NCBI GenBank assembly: GCA_035691865.1
Contig: DASSIM010000023.1
Span: forward strand, 62,001-126,000
DNA: 64,000 nt
Direction of reading: 5' to 3'
Source of the DNA: Nitrosopolaris sp035691865
GTDB taxonomy: Archaea; Thermoproteota; Nitrososphaeria; Nitrososphaerales; Nitrososphaeraceae
Of this stretch, positions 8,497 through 18,198 are shown piece after piece. Both the position numbers and the translations under genes were made by a program. The notes below the pieces were generated by a model that was given only the letters and a program-made list of their open reading frames with translations, was not told the origin of the DNA and searched no databases. Each line of letters starts with the position of its first letter. Positions within the stretch are counted from its first letter, which is position 1.

Positions 8497-9204
8497 ATGC
8501 TTTATAAATACTTGTTAGACGAATATTCAACTGTGAATAAATACTTTGGAGCTTCAATTGTTATCCTTGCTCTATTCATAGTAATCGCCATTTTGGTCTC
8601 CCCAAAAATCGGTTTTGATCAGGGTACTAATAATTCCCCTATTGGTAAGGTAGATTCATTAGCTTTTTTGGACATTAACAACTCGCATTACCCAGTCTTT
8701 AATCAAATAATGATTTGGCTTACTCAATTTGGAAGAGAAATATTCTGGCCTATAGTAATAATACTTCTATTTATTTTAGGCGGTTGGACAGGGAAAAAAA
8801 CTGCAATAGTTATTGCAATATCAATGCTTGTACTTGTACCACTTGGCGTACTAGCAAAAGATATTGTTGCAAGACCTAGACCGATAATCCCACAATCCGA
8901 CTTTTTAATAGCACCGGATCGAGAGTACTCTTTTCCTTCTGGTCATGCGATGATAGTATCAGCAGGTGCAGCTGTAGCTTTAATGTTATTTAGAGATACT
9001 CCTAAGAAACTTGTGGTATCTATTATTTTGGCTATCGAAGCAGCCCTTGTATGTCTATCCAGAATCTATGTTGGCGGGCATTATCCACTGGATGTAATAG
9101 GCGGCATTTTATTGGGAGTTGGGGTGTCTCTCATTTTTGTAGGCATAGAGAGGCGGATAGAATCACTAATTATGCCAATAAAGAAGATACTTAAAAAAAA
9201 GTAA
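8497..9204 (+). CDS. PAP2-family membrane phosphatase
   Basis: A 235-residue integral membrane protein with about six hydrophobic segments. All three acid-phosphatase motifs are present: KDIVARPRP (121-129), PSGH (147-150) and SRIYVGGHYPLD (188-199), with His150 and His195 as catalytic residues. It should remove phosphate from lipid phosphates such as isoprenyl diphosphate or phosphatidate on the outer membrane face. The start codon lies only about 5 bases from the truncated flavin reductase on the other strand. Confidence 0.88.
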   Translation: MLYKYLLDEYSTVNKYFGASIVILALFIVIAILVSPKIGFDQGTNNSPIGKVDSLAFLDINNSHYPVFNQIMIWLTQFGREIFWPIVIILLFILGGWTGKKTAIVIAISMLVLVPLGVLAKDIVARPRPIIPQSDFLIAPDREYSFPSGHAMIVSAGAAVALMLFRDTPKKLVVSIILAIEAALVCLSRIYVGGHYPLDVIGGILLGVGVSLIFVGIERRIESLIMPIKKILKKK

Positions 9205-9313
9205 AAGATTTATTTCTGAACATCATCGCTATTCATGTCTCAGCCTACTTTGTTTTACAATGGATAATGAATGTTCAGACATATACGCTCTGTGAAAGTT
9301 CTTGTAGGTCCTC

Positions 9314-10096
9314 TCATAATAATACGGTTCCTCCATCTATTACAATAGTATTTCCAGTAGCAAAAGAGAAATTATCACTTGCCACACATGCAGCAATTTT
9401 GGCTACCTCTCCAGGCTTGCCCCATCTTTTCATTGATGGTTCAGCAGCGGCCTTAGCTCTATCATATTCTGTCATTGATCCACATGTTGCCAATGTTGCG
9501 ATATTGCCAAGAGCCAAAGTATAGGCGCGGATGTTCCTGCTACCATATTCCATTGCAATACATTTTGTCAGTGCAATGTTTCCAGCTTTGGCTATGGTGT
9601 ACGGAGAGCCTTCTACATGTCCAGCAATTGCAGGAGTTGAAGAGATGTTTATTATCACCCCACCATTTCTGTTGAGAACGTTTTGAAGCATAGAACGAAT
9701 AACTGCCTTGGATAAGCGTATAGATCCCTTGAGATCAACTTCAATGATTTTTTCTTGCTCTTCATCTGTAACTTCATGAAATTTCTTATACCAAATCTCT
9801 CTCTCAAAAGGATAACCTGCATTATTTACCAGAATATCGATTCTATCATGGGTAGATAAAATTTGCTGCATGAATTTTTGTACGCTAGAGTTATCTGTTA
9901 CGTCTAGCGCCGCAGCAAATACTTTACCATTGATCTGTTTTATTGCACGATCTGCTTGTTCTTCATTTCTAGAGCAAACGATAACAGTTGCACCATTATT
10001 TTCTGCAAACTCTTTTGATATTGAAAAACCAATACCTTTGGTAGATCCGGTGACTACCGCTACCTTATCTGCAAGTAACTTGGGGGTTTGTATCAC
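9314..10096 (-). CDS. Short-chain dehydrogenase/reductase (FabG-like)
   Basis: A 260-residue classical SDR. The cofactor loop TGSTKGIG is at 16-23, the NNAG motif at 91-94, catalytic Ser near 152 and Tyr166-x3-Lys170 (YTIAK). A short insert (FEREIWYKKFHEV) follows NNAG, and the C-terminus DGG is typical. It reduces a carbonyl or oxidises an alcohol with NAD(P)(H); CSRN after strand two suggests NADP(H). Substrate unknown. It lies convergent with the PAP2 gene. Confidence 0.88.
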   Translation of the reverse strand: MIQTPKLLADKVAVVTGSTKGIGFSISKEFAENNGATVIVCSRNEEQADRAIKQINGKVFAAALDVTDNSSVQKFMQQILSTHDRIDILVNNAGYPFEREIWYKKFHEVTDEEQEKIIEVDLKGSIRLSKAVIRSMLQNVLNRNGGVIINISSTPAIAGHVEGSPYTIAKAGNIALTKCIAMEYGSRNIRAYTLALGNIATLATCGSMTEYDRAKAAAEPSMKRWGKPGEVAKIAACVASDNFSFATGNTIVIDGGTVLL

Positions 10097-10408
10097 ATTA
10101 CAACGATCACAGATGTTCTAAGAGCGTAATAAAAATTACTACCGTATTGCCACAGCATATCGCTTTCTTCGATGATGTTGTCGGGAGATCAGGGATACCA
10201 ACATTCTGGGAAATTATTTGCAGAGACAAAATCATAAACCAGATCGTGGCAGGCATGGAGAGTTAGAGGTATTTGAGCTATCGAGCTGATTTCTCATTCA
10301 AACCAACATCAACCAGAACACGACCAATCCAATTAATGATTAGTTAAAAACATGCCACGTTGACTTGTTTCCTGGCATGGTACCAAAATAATGGTTAAGC
10401 GCTATCTA
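10097..10408. other. Intergenic, no gene seen
   Basis: Stops in all frames; AT-rich promoter sequence for the SDR is expected at 10100-10150. Confidence 0.4.
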
Positions 10409-10702
10409 TCATAAATATAACTGGTTAATAATGTGTGCCAGTTTGATATCATATGAACTTATGCCATTTAGATCATGTGTTACTAGGTTAATATCAAGCC
10501 GGTTGAAAACGTTACACCACTCTGGATGATGGTTCATCTTCTCAGCCTCCAAGGCGACTTTGGTCATAAAACCAAACGCTTGAACGAAGTTCTCAAATTG
10601 CAAATTTCGGCTCAGCTTACCGCTGACGACCTTCCATCCATCTAATTTGCCGAGTTCATTCTTAATCTCTGCTTCTGACAGTTTGCGATACTCATTGTCT
10701 GA
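10409..10702 (-). CDS. phhB: Pterin-4a-carbinolamine dehydratase
   Basis: The family begins at MSDNEYRKLSEAEI, so I place the start at 10702; an ATG at 10765 would add 21 atypical residues. The active-site signature EKMNHHPEWCNVF, followed by LVTHDLNGISSYD, matches the PCD/DCoH pattern (E-x3-HHP ... W ... TH ... D). The enzyme dehydrates 4a-hydroxytetrahydropterins, recycling the pterin cofactor. Length (97 aa) is normal. No aromatic amino acid hydroxylase is seen in the window, so its role here may be in another pterin path. Confidence 0.88.
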   Translation of the reverse strand, partial: SDNEYRKLSEAEIKNELGKLDGWKVVSGKLSRNLQFENFVQAFGFMTKVALEAEKMNHHPEWCNVFNRLDINLVTHDLNGISSYDIKLAHIINQLYL

Positions 10703-10765
10703 CATTATCGTGTAGCCACTCGCTAAGTGTACATGCATGCTATATATCTGTGTTCTTAGCAACAA

Positions 10766-11121
10766 AAGTATATGAGAAACAGATTATGAATACACCTCAA
10801 AATCTCGGAACATAGTAATAGGGATTCCACATGACAAGGTTGAAAATTACAAAAAGGAAACCAAGGTTTGCAAACGCTCATCAATCTTTTCATCAATCTT
10901 TTTGCTCACTTAAAATTAATGTCTAGTGTTCTTTCGCTTTCTAATTTCGTATTAATCTTAGCCCTCTTCGTTTGCTTACTAGTATGAAATATTTTCAAAA
11001 TAAGAAAGGTTGACGAGCACTGATGTTGGTTTGTTAGTGTATGAAAATCCCAGTTCGATATCGTTTCAAGAATAAAACAACTGAATCCGGTTCATTTCGC
11101 TGGTTAGTTTTATCTCTTTGA
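10766..11121. other. Intergenic, no gene seen
   Basis: T-rich plus-strand sequence with no coding pattern in either direction. Confidence 0.4.
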
Positions 11122-11265
11122 TCATTCTCTGTGCTTGTCATTTCGTGTTGTGTTTGTATAATTTCCAAGATTATAATTTTGCCATTTACCTACAATCAAT
11201 ACCAACAACCCTATACCCAATGATATAATAATATCCATCTCCCTGTTCCCTATTGGTTTAGGCAT
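11122..11265 (-). CDS. Small membrane protein
   Basis: A 47-residue frame from ATG at 11265. It has a charged N-terminus (MPKPIGNREMD), one hydrophobic helix (IIISLGIGLLVLIVG) and a polar tail with N-x-T sequons. It is divergent from the DUF1724 regulator, 232 bases away. No family recognised. Confidence 0.45.
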   Translation of the reverse strand: MPKPIGNREMDIIISLGIGLLVLIVGKWQNYNLGNYTNTTRNDKHRE

Positions 11266-11497
11266 TAGACTGGGGCTGTAGATACAAAGTCATGCTATGG
11301 TAATCCCATCATTCGCAGGATTAATATTGCACGTTCAAATGAGAATGAGTCAAGCATACCACGATTTGAGATTCCTAGTATTACAAGTTGCTGGTTGCCA
11401 ATAGTAACTCCTTTATTATTGCTTGATGGCTTAGAATCTGAGAATAATAATATAGAATAGAAAAGAATTTCACAAAGTGATATATATATAGGTATAG
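11266..11497. promoter_or_regulatory. Intergenic between divergent genes, with TATA-like run at 11479-11491
   Basis: GATATATATATAG ends only about seven bases before the ATG at 11498. If it is the TATA box, transcription would start inside the annotated reading frame, favouring TTG at 11528 as start of a leaderless message. Confidence 0.35.
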
Positions 11498-12373
11498 ATG
11501 GATCCAGATGACGTTAATTTAACTAACTTGAGAGCTAGTAGTGGACACATTGAAAGTACACAGGGGATCTTTTTTGAGCTAGCTAGCGATCAGAGGCTAT
11601 CTATACTGTTTAAACTAAATAGGCAGCAGTCGGAAACCGGAACTTACAACCTTTCGAAACTTGCAAAACATCTTAATGCTACTATGCAAGAAGTTCATAG
11701 AAATCTTAGCAGATTAATGGATGCTGGATTGATTGAAAAAGATTCCGCAGGAATCTTCTCCTTAACAACTTTCGGAAAGACCATCATAAATCAGATTGCA
11801 ACCTTTGATTTTTTGTCAAGAAGTAAAGAATATTTTTCAACTCATACCTTGGGAAATCAAACCCCAATGAAATTCATCCAGAGAATTGGCGCCTTGAATA
11901 ACTGCGAGTTTATTTCAGGAATAGTAGCTGTCATTGAGCTATGGAAACAACATATTTACAGAGAATCTACCGAGTACATATACGGAATGTTACCACAAAT
12001 CCCGCTGGATTTGATTGAAGCAGTATTACCAAAAATAAAAGAACATGGTGGTATCAAATTCAATTATATTCTACCTCAAAAAGCGTTGGTCCCAAAGAAG
12101 AGAACTGAACTTTTGAAAAACGCTGGCTTCCACGATTTTCTAAAAAAAGGAATAGTAGAAAGAAGGATGGTTGATAGAATACAGGTAGCAATACTCTTAA
12201 ACGAAAAGCAAGCAACTGTCATGTTCCCCGCAGCGAAAGGACAGGGAGAGACAGATATGAATTCATTATTCTATAGCGAAGACCCATTATTTCATGAATG
12301 GTGCCTAGATTATTTTAGGTACAACTGGTATAATTCGAAATCTTTTGATGAAAGCAAGTTACTAGAAGTATAG
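11498..12373 (+). CDS. HTH transcriptional regulator with DUF1724 (FilR1-like) domain
   Basis: A 291-residue protein. The N-terminal winged helix (about 25-95) reads FFELASDQRLSILFKL ... LSKLAKHLNATMQEVHRNLS ... LMDAGLIEKD, typical of archaeal ArsR/TrmB-like regulators. The C-terminal region (about 125-275) has the DUF1724 pattern first seen in methanogenesis regulator FilR1. It probably binds DNA as a dimer and senses a small ligand. The start may be TTG at 11528 because a TATA-like run lies just before the ATG. No target is evident next to it. Confidence 0.8.
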   Translation: MDPDDVNLTNLRASSGHIESTQGIFFELASDQRLSILFKLNRQQSETGTYNLSKLAKHLNATMQEVHRNLSRLMDAGLIEKDSAGIFSLTTFGKTIINQIATFDFLSRSKEYFSTHTLGNQTPMKFIQRIGALNNCEFISGIVAVIELWKQHIYRESTEYIYGMLPQIPLDLIEAVLPKIKEHGGIKFNYILPQKALVPKKRTELLKNAGFHDFLKKGIVERRMVDRIQVAILLNEKQATVMFPAAKGQGETDMNSLFYSEDPLFHEWCLDYFRYNWYNSKSFDESKLLEV

Positions 12374-12680
12374 GCGATATGTAAGGAAATACCAAAAAAC
12401 TTTCTGACGACTGAAATAAAATGAAATAAACTGGTACTGCATAGGGATGTAGTTATTTCTTCGCTCCCTCTAAAGATAGCATTCTGAAACATTGGGTTAT
12501 TCGCACGTTTCGGCCTAGTACTGCTACAATATATCGTCAAGAGAAATAAAGCGAGCAGATAAAAATGATCTGGTAGTCGTTCAAGAATTTCATTAGAGTG
12601 AATGTGGACTTGTTCTTTATCGTTAAGATACAAATTCAGCGTCTTAATTTGAATTTTCTTAAAATATAAATTCTTTACTA
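12374..12680. other. Intergenic between convergent genes
   Basis: A 107-codon minus-strand frame (12310-12633) overlaps the regulator's end and has no motif; I treat it as chance. Confidence 0.4.
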
Positions 12681-13214
12681 TTATCTTCCGATATTCAAAT
12701 TAATTTGATCGCCATCTCGAAGAATAATGTCTTTAAAATCTGAAATTGGCTTGCCATCAACACTAGCTCGGACTGTCTTACCGTTTGTATCTAAACCTCC
12801 CCATATATCTAGAAACTGACCTAGCGTATAATTTCTGTTTGCTGTTGATTCTACATGAATGGTACCACTGGCGTCATGGGTATGTAATGGTGCAAAACCT
12901 GGTGTACCATATTGGTCCAGAGAATGGACCTTCCATAATGATGAGTTTATCCCTATTTGTGATGGAACAGGAATGGAAGTGCCATCGAGTGTAACATTAA
13001 GATGCGGGTGGATATGTTCTACTAAAGGTTTCGGTCCCTGGATAGAATAAAGAGAAGTAGCACTGACTACAAATGCTACAACAGCTGCTATAACGGGTAT
13101 TATAATCATTATCAGATTCCGATTTCTCCTACGTCTATTAATCGCAACGTAACTGTCATCCCTTTTATTCTTTTGACTTTTCTTGTTCCCCAATCCCTTA
13201 TTCAGCTTATTCAA
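12681..13214 (-). CDS. Membrane-anchored His-rich extracellular protein
   Basis: A 177-residue protein with a very basic cytosolic N-terminus, one membrane helix (about 34-57) and an outside domain. The domain holds two His clusters, HIHPHLNV (about 67-74) and LHTHDASGTIHVES (about 110-123), then YTLGQFLDIWGG and a ubiquitin-like last strand (LRDGDQINLNI). The paired His sets suggest metal binding at the cell surface. Similar proteins are widespread in thaumarchaea, but no function is established to my knowledge. Confidence 0.7.
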   Translation of the reverse strand: MNKLNKGLGNKKSQKNKRDDSYVAINRRRRNRNLIMIIIPVIAAVVAFVVSATSLYSIQGPKPLVEHIHPHLNVTLDGTSIPVPSQIGINSSLWKVHSLDQYGTPGFAPLHTHDASGTIHVESTANRNYTLGQFLDIWGGLDTNGKTVRASVDGKPISDFKDIILRDGDQINLNIGR

Positions 13215-13621
13215 AGTTTTTTAGAAGAGTCTTATATTAATTCCTATAGATTAACTTGATAATTTGAGGTATGCGTCACTTGCTTCGAATCTTTCGAACT
13301 TCTAATGGTCTGATATTAACACGGGTTGGTGGTTCCCATGTTATCTTACAACTTACCTCATGACGTTATAGTCGTGTGTTTCTTGGAATGACGGCCCCTT
13401 TCTTTCGAATAACGCGTGCGGTGTCCAGGAAATTTAAATCCAAATCAGAACAAAATACCATTATTACTAATATTGCTTTTCTTCTTCTGCTACTCCAGCT
13501 TCAGAAGATTTTTGGAAGTGCAGGAATAAGGTGACGTATGTTGTATGAGGGCAGAGTGTATTCTATTTCCAGTATGTTATAAGCTTCAGAATTATTCATA
13601 TAAAAAAATCCTTTGGTTTTT
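13215..13621. other. Intergenic, no convincing gene
   Basis: A minus-strand frame at 13501-13797 runs over the zinc-ribbon gene in another phase and is rejected. Confidence 0.4.
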
Positions 13622-13861
13622 TTATACAGAAAGCAAAAGTCTGTCTTCACGATGTCGTTTATGCCAATAGAACATATTTCTTTGTTTACACTTAATGCAA
13701 TCATAAAAGCTCTTCTGATAATCGACTCGTGGACAAGGTTCAAGCATAGTAGAAATATATTCTGACGTGGGTGGAAATACAAAATAGTGTGATCCACAAT
13801 TAGTGCAGCCTAATGCCTGTCTACCATGTGTTAGAGGAAGAAAGTCTCGACGAGGACTCAT
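13622..13861 (-). CDS. Zinc-ribbon mini-protein
   Basis: A 79-residue protein with CTNCGSHYFVFPP near residue 19 and CIKCKQRNMFYWHKRH near residue 55, so two C-x2-C knuckles about 35 residues apart. The segment between them includes an extra Cys-Pro. This fits a zinc ribbon for nucleic-acid or protein contact. It stands alone. Comparable proteins lie at 57.8 and 58.3 kb, but the sequences are not close paralogues. Confidence 0.65.
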   Translation of the reverse strand: MSPRRDFLPLTHGRQALGCTNCGSHYFVFPPTSEYISTMLEPCPRVDYQKSFYDCIKCKQRNMFYWHKRHREDRLLLSV

Positions 13862-14153
13862 TCTACAACGTGTTTTAAAGATTTATTTTAATTTTTTTGG
13901 AAACAGCTAAGGTGGTATTCCCAGATACTGTCATTTACTGCCAGATTCTCCAACTTTAGAGCGTAGGTTCTGGTTTCCTCTGTCGTGGAATTATGTTCAT
14001 GTTGACGTGATGTCGAGCTGACGATTAGCAAATGAAAAGCACGTACGTCTTTATTGTAGGCGATGTGGAATATTATACTCTGTTATTGTGACACATTATC
14101 TTCAAGCTGTAGAAAGCAATTAAGATTTTTACCTACTGGTCGAAAGGACTAGG
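13862..14153. other. Intergenic, no gene seen
   Basis: AT-rich, with stops in all frames. Confidence 0.4.
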
Positions 14154-14243
14154 ATGGGGAAAAACAAAGACGATTACACCAGGAAGTTGAACAAACAAAA
14201 CTCGATAATTAGGAATCTTAAAAGGAACAGGAAAATAGAATGA
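14154..14243 (+). CDS. Very small basic peptide (candidate)
   Basis: A 29-residue frame starting MGKNKDDYTRKLNKQNSIIR, preceded by AAAGGACTAGG, which could be a ribosome site. It is strongly basic and helical. There is no homology evidence, so this may be chance. Confidence 0.3.
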   Translation: MGKNKDDYTRKLNKQNSIIRNLKRNRKIE

Positions 14244-14336
14244 TCTACCCTCTGAGATGGGCTTTCTGCTTTTGGTTCCTCCTGCATACTCCTGGCTTAC
14301 TTTAGGATAATCTAATACTGCGCCAAAATACGGTAT

Positions 14337-15482
14337 TCATTTACTCTTTAATAGGATCTCAGTAGCTCTCATGTACTGTTCATCATTCATCGGGGGAATG
14401 TCTGAGATTTTTAGATTTTGCTCGACATGCTCGGGTTTTTTTTGACCTATTAATGGTGCAATGACAGAAGGACTTGAACGAATTATTTGGATTAGTTTTG
14501 CAACTTGATCGTTTAATCCTCCATAGTCAGGGATACTTGCTCTAAGTAATCGTCCCTGGAATAATGGAATGCTTGTAAATATTCCTATGTTCAATCTTGC
14601 TGCAGCTTCTAGTATATTTAAATTTTTTTCGGCACCGACAGTCTGATTTTTCAGAACCAATGCCTCACTATAGGCCAGATTGTATGGAAGTTGAATAAAA
14701 CGAAAGCCGTGTTCCTTTCCTCCACTCTGTTCAGCTAATTTAACTACTTCCTCTAGGGACAGGTATTCTTTGTCACCTGGCCGCACTCTAAAGCATGTCC
14801 AAGTAGCCATTCCATAATACCGTAATTTGTTATTTGATCGGTATTTCTCGTAAGTTTCGAAAACCTTTGCCAACATCTGCATAAATTCTTCTCTTTTAAC
14901 ATCCTCATACCAACTCTCAAATGCATTATGTACGTAAACCAGATCAATAGTGCTCAGATGCATGTTAATTAGTGATCTATCAATACATCTTTCAATATAT
15001 GCGGGATTGAGTACATTGTAGCCAGAACTAATATCCTGTGGTTTAATGATTCCTGTAGCTACGTACATTTTCTGTACATATTCCATTACATCAATTGCAG
15101 GATAATCGCCGTCATTTGTTACATAGCCATTCTTGGTACATATAAATACTTGATCTCTTGAAATAATGTCATCGTTTATCAGACGAGACAATCCACGTCC
15201 TATGCTTTTCTCTGATCTCATTGCTCTGTAATTTATGGCAGTATCTATAACATTCACAGCACCTGATTTGACAGATTGATAAACTGCGTTTTCAACAGCT
15301 TTGTCGTCCTCAGCAGTCATCTCCCCAAGATAAGTTCCAATTCCGATGCTTGATAAGTACAGGTCTTCAAAAACACGGAAGTGAGTAGCAGGTTTACTTT
15401 TCTTTTGGGTTGCATAATCTACATATTTCATTGTTCCATTTGGAGTTGCATAGCCGCTGAGTACTTCATATGTCTTGGACAT
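14337..15482 (-). CDS. Aldo/keto reductase
   Basis: Start placed at MSKTYEVLSGYATP (15482); a start five codons earlier is possible. The (beta/alpha)8 protein of about 381 residues carries the AKR catalytic set: Asp and Tyr in DTAINYR, Lys in CTKNGYV and His in LVYVHNAFES. The C-terminal cofactor region ends VIAPLIGQKKPEHVEQN. It should reduce aldehydes or ketones with NADPH. Thaumarchaeal members are longer than the usual 320 residues because of an N-terminal extension and an insert near 130-160. It is monocistronic. Confidence 0.88.
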   Translation of the reverse strand: MSKTYEVLSGYATPNGTMKYVDYATQKKSKPATHFRVFEDLYLSSIGIGTYLGEMTAEDDKAVENAVYQSVKSGAVNVIDTAINYRAMRSEKSIGRGLSRLINDDIISRDQVFICTKNGYVTNDGDYPAIDVMEYVQKMYVATGIIKPQDISSGYNVLNPAYIERCIDRSLINMHLSTIDLVYVHNAFESWYEDVKREEFMQMLAKVFETYEKYRSNNKLRYYGMATWTCFRVRPGDKEYLSLEEVVKLAEQSGGKEHGFRFIQLPYNLAYSEALVLKNQTVGAEKNLNILEAAARLNIGIFTSIPLFQGRLLRASIPDYGGLNDQVAKLIQIIRSSPSVIAPLIGQKKPEHVEQNLKISDIPPMNDEQYMRATEILLKSK

Positions 15483-15497
15483 TGATAGTAAAATCAC

Positions 15498-16063
15498 CCT
15501 ATCAATTAAAAACGTACCCAGAAAGAAAGGTTATAGATTGGTTGATCAATCTTTGTCCTCATCTTCCAGTGAGATAGAATAAGATTTATTTGTTACTTTT
15601 CAGGTTGAGTCATTCTCCCTCACATCACTCGTAAGCGTCTGTGATACAGAGGTGTGTAGGATAGGCGCGACTTGCAAGTTGGCTATGCCTGGCTTGCGTT
15701 CATACCATCATAGTGCCATATATTATAGAACTCTCATTTTTTCCACTCCCCTTGAGAGCGTAGGAAATCAGAATAACTTTACAGGCTGAACCTTGTTTTG
15801 AAGGATGTATCCCAAGCGCATGGCTATAGTCTCGTGTGTTCCTGCCAGGGAATCGAAAAGGAATATTCTTTGCTATGTCAGGGGAGAAATTCAGAACCAA
15901 TATATCAGAGCTACTAATCAAAGCAGCTGGAGAAACTTTGAAATTAGCTTACATGGTGTTGAAAAAGAATTGACAAATAAATCAGCAAAGAAGAAGAGTT
16001 AAGTTGGCCGGTAAACCTACGAAAGGACTTTTATACGAACAACAGCGCAAATAGGTGACGATT
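15498..16063. other. Intergenic with ambiguous short frames
   Basis: A plus-strand frame 15805-16002 ends in a charged, protein-like stretch (GVEKELTNKSAKKKS), and an opposing frame covers 15700-15921. Neither has a motif or good start, so no gene is called. Confidence 0.35.
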
Positions 16064-16301
16064 ATGTGTGTAAAACTACTGCAATTGTCGTGGCAATCAC
16101 GAATTCATCAACCGTTTTGCTCATGACTTCTGTTTAAAGAAAGGTTGCGATTGCTTGAAGATTGCTGAGCCAATGAGGATTGGGATGACTAACTATCTAC
16201 CAAGTCTGTGGCTAGTCCATGTCTATGTAGTCATCCCATTCAGGATTATCCTGCCAAGCAGAATATTCACGACAATATGCTCCGTTGTATATTTAGCCTA
16301 A
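16064..16301 (+). pseudogene. Cys-rich small protein, frameshifted (candidate)
   Basis: ATG TGT GTA at 16064 runs into a four-A stretch. With one A fewer the frame would read MCVNYCNCRGNHEF, then a His, FCLKKGCDCLKIAEP. The pattern C-x2-C-x-C ... C-x4-C-x-C is striking. The second half to the stop at 16301 is hydrophobic and may be noise. A single extra A fits the pattern seen in the M3 peptidase. Confidence 0.35.
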
Positions 16302-16592
16302 CTGTAGACCAGCTAAAGGTAACATCCTTTACACTGTTTAAAAATGAGCTCCATCGTCTTCTTAGGTAAATCACAAAGTTTTACCGAATTTGATTTGTTT
16401 GATATCTTTCCTGACTGACGATTCTATCTTTGATGATTTTGCAGGTAGTTCACTTGATGTTATTCATTGATTGCACGAGTCCGCCAGCTCGTAGTCTTAA
16501 AGTTCGTTTGCAGTAGGATTCGTTCACTCGAAACGTTTCTTGAATTCCGACTATTACATTGTGTAGATTTTTCACAGGGCTTCTACAGTCCC
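16302..16592. other. Intergenic, no gene seen
   Basis: No coding pattern on either strand. Confidence 0.35.
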
Positions 16593-16760
16593 CTACCGTA
16601 CTGTCGATCTTAAATCCTCCAAATCGGCTTCAGTCAATTCATTGATCTGACTATCGGACATTGGTTCATCTTTCCCTTTGCGTTTCTGATTGATCACAAA
16701 TGGACCAGATGTTTGTTTAGCATATGGAGACTCGCGATTCCAGACAACGTAATATTTATT
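16593..16760 (-). CDS. Small acidic-tailed protein without canonical start (candidate)
   Basis: A 55-codon frame reading RESPYAKQTSGPFVINQKRK, then GKDEPMSDSQINELTEADLE and a stop at 16593. The basic-then-acidic layout and codon use look real. No ATG, GTG or TTG precedes the protein-like part; the frame opens after a TAA at about 16763. Function unknown. Confidence 0.4.
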   Translation of the reverse strand, partial: NKYYVVWNRESPYAKQTSGPFVINQKRKGKDEPMSDSQINELTEADLEDLRSTVR

Positions 16761-17455
16761 TTACTATTTGAAGTGAGTCTATCATCTTCTGTACTGTTTG
16801 CAAGTATTTAAAATATTTATCTGGCTCTGCGTTATATGTAATCAGATAGGCGTTATCGCCTTTAAAAAACCAAATTTGCATTCCTTTTCGTTCATGTTTC
16901 ATGCGCTGAATACTATTTTATGTGCAATGTTTACTGCTAGCATCGTGTTAGTCGATTCAATGAGTTTAAAATCAGGATGGCCTTAGGTTTTTGATCTGTA
17001 CTTTTGTGACTTCATTTAATGACATATTTCGTGTTATGGGTTTAACTGTTATGCCAAGTCCTGCGGGATATGTGTTCGAATCACTTCCTAGGCTCGCAAC
17101 AAAAGTGACAGGACTGCCAGTATGTAGTAATCTATTTTTATTCCTAAAGCAGAATCCTGATACGTTAAGAAGCCAGTGTTGTTGGTTATTAGAGATGGCA
17201 TACCGAAGAAAGCAGAGACCCGTAGTCTAGAGTAAAATATAATTACAGAAGTAGAACTGGCAATCAGTGATAAAGAAACTAGTATCATTGTAATGGATGG
17301 TAAGGAGATAGCAAGTTTGAACACCCTCCAACAACTAGTACAAAATTCATATTTATTTATGGGAAACACATTAGACTACAACGCTTGTACATATTTTCAT
17401 TTAGTGTCTCTAATAAAGGATTTATTAATAATTGTATATAGTATAAGCATATACT
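16761..17455. other. Intergenic, no convincing gene
   Basis: Frames at 16798-16986, 16991-17230 and 17088-17369 (minus) lack motifs and overlap one another. The last 40 bases (ATAATTGTATATAGTATAAG) are TATA-rich and probably the promoter of the gene at 17456. Confidence 0.4.
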
Positions 17456-18091
17456 ATGTCTGCTAATGATAGCTTGGATGAAAGTCCTAATCATTTCATG
17501 GTACTTGATTCAATAACCAGAGGCATCACCAATGTAGAAAAGATATCTAGAACTACCAAATTACACAATAACGAGGTTGAATCGATTGTAAGTGATTTAC
17601 TCACTCAAAGATTGATAGTCAAAAGTGAGAGGAAAGGCTTCATATTTGGGAAGAAAAAGGTGGAAGTATGTATTACGGAAATAGGTAGCAAGCTACTCAA
17701 CGCAAAAAAACAAGAATTAGAGCAAAAAAGACAACAGATGCGGCAGTCTTATGATAGTGGTGATGGCACTCAGCTGCAAAGCTATATGGATGTTAATCGG
17801 ATGTGGATACCTATGATGTTATTCTCAGGTATTATGGATATTGTGTTTTTTACGTCCATGATGTCATTTATGGGATTAGGAGTAAATCCGATGGAGAGTG
17901 CAATATTGGGAAGTAATAGTGGACATCACGATGCTGGCGCAAGCGCTGATGGGACACTCACTGTTCATGACCAGAGTGCAACGTCAGGTGATGATGGCAA
18001 CACTAGTGAAGGACCTGGTCATGATAATAGCGGCTTTGATTCAGGTGGTTTTGATGGATTTGATAGTGATGGTGGTTTTGATAGCTTCTAA
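17456..18091 (+). CDS. Winged-helix protein with membrane helix and Gly/Asp/Phe-rich tail
   Basis: A 211-residue protein in three parts. Residues 10-75 form a winged helix (LDSITRGITNVEKISRTT ... ESIVSDLLTQRLIVKSE). A charged coiled helix (80-105) and one hydrophobic segment (116-140, MWIPMMLFSGIMDIVFFTSM) follow. The tail (150-211) is disordered and repeats SGGFDGFDSDGGFDSF-type units with Gly, Asp, Ser and Phe. This layout suggests a membrane-tethered DNA-binding protein with a sticky acidic tail. Thaumarchaea have related short wHTH membrane proteins, but the role is unknown. The sequence upstream is TATA-rich. Confidence 0.7.
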   Translation: MSANDSLDESPNHFMVLDSITRGITNVEKISRTTKLHNNEVESIVSDLLTQRLIVKSERKGFIFGKKKVEVCITEIGSKLLNAKKQELEQKRQQMRQSYDSGDGTQLQSYMDVNRMWIPMMLFSGIMDIVFFTSMMSFMGLGVNPMESAILGSNSGHHDAGASADGTLTVHDQSATSGDDGNTSEGPGHDNSGFDSGGFDGFDSDGGFDSF

Positions 18092-18198
18092 AAAGTTATG
18101 CCATGAAACTGTTCCACACGGCCACACACAGCATTCTAGATGTGTGACCGCATTTTAAGAAAACAATCGGATTAAGTCTGTGCCCAAGAAGAGGGTTT

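Noticed and set aside
12310..12633. 107-codon minus-strand frame over the end of the DUF1724 regulator
   Set aside because: It overlaps a sound gene, has no motif and a random-looking composition.
13501..13797. 98-codon minus-strand frame
   Set aside because: It runs over the zinc-ribbon gene in another phase; the zinc-ribbon frame has the clear cysteine pattern.
15700..16002. Opposing short frames on both strands
   Set aside because: Neither has a good start or motif; only the last 15 codons on the plus strand look protein-like.
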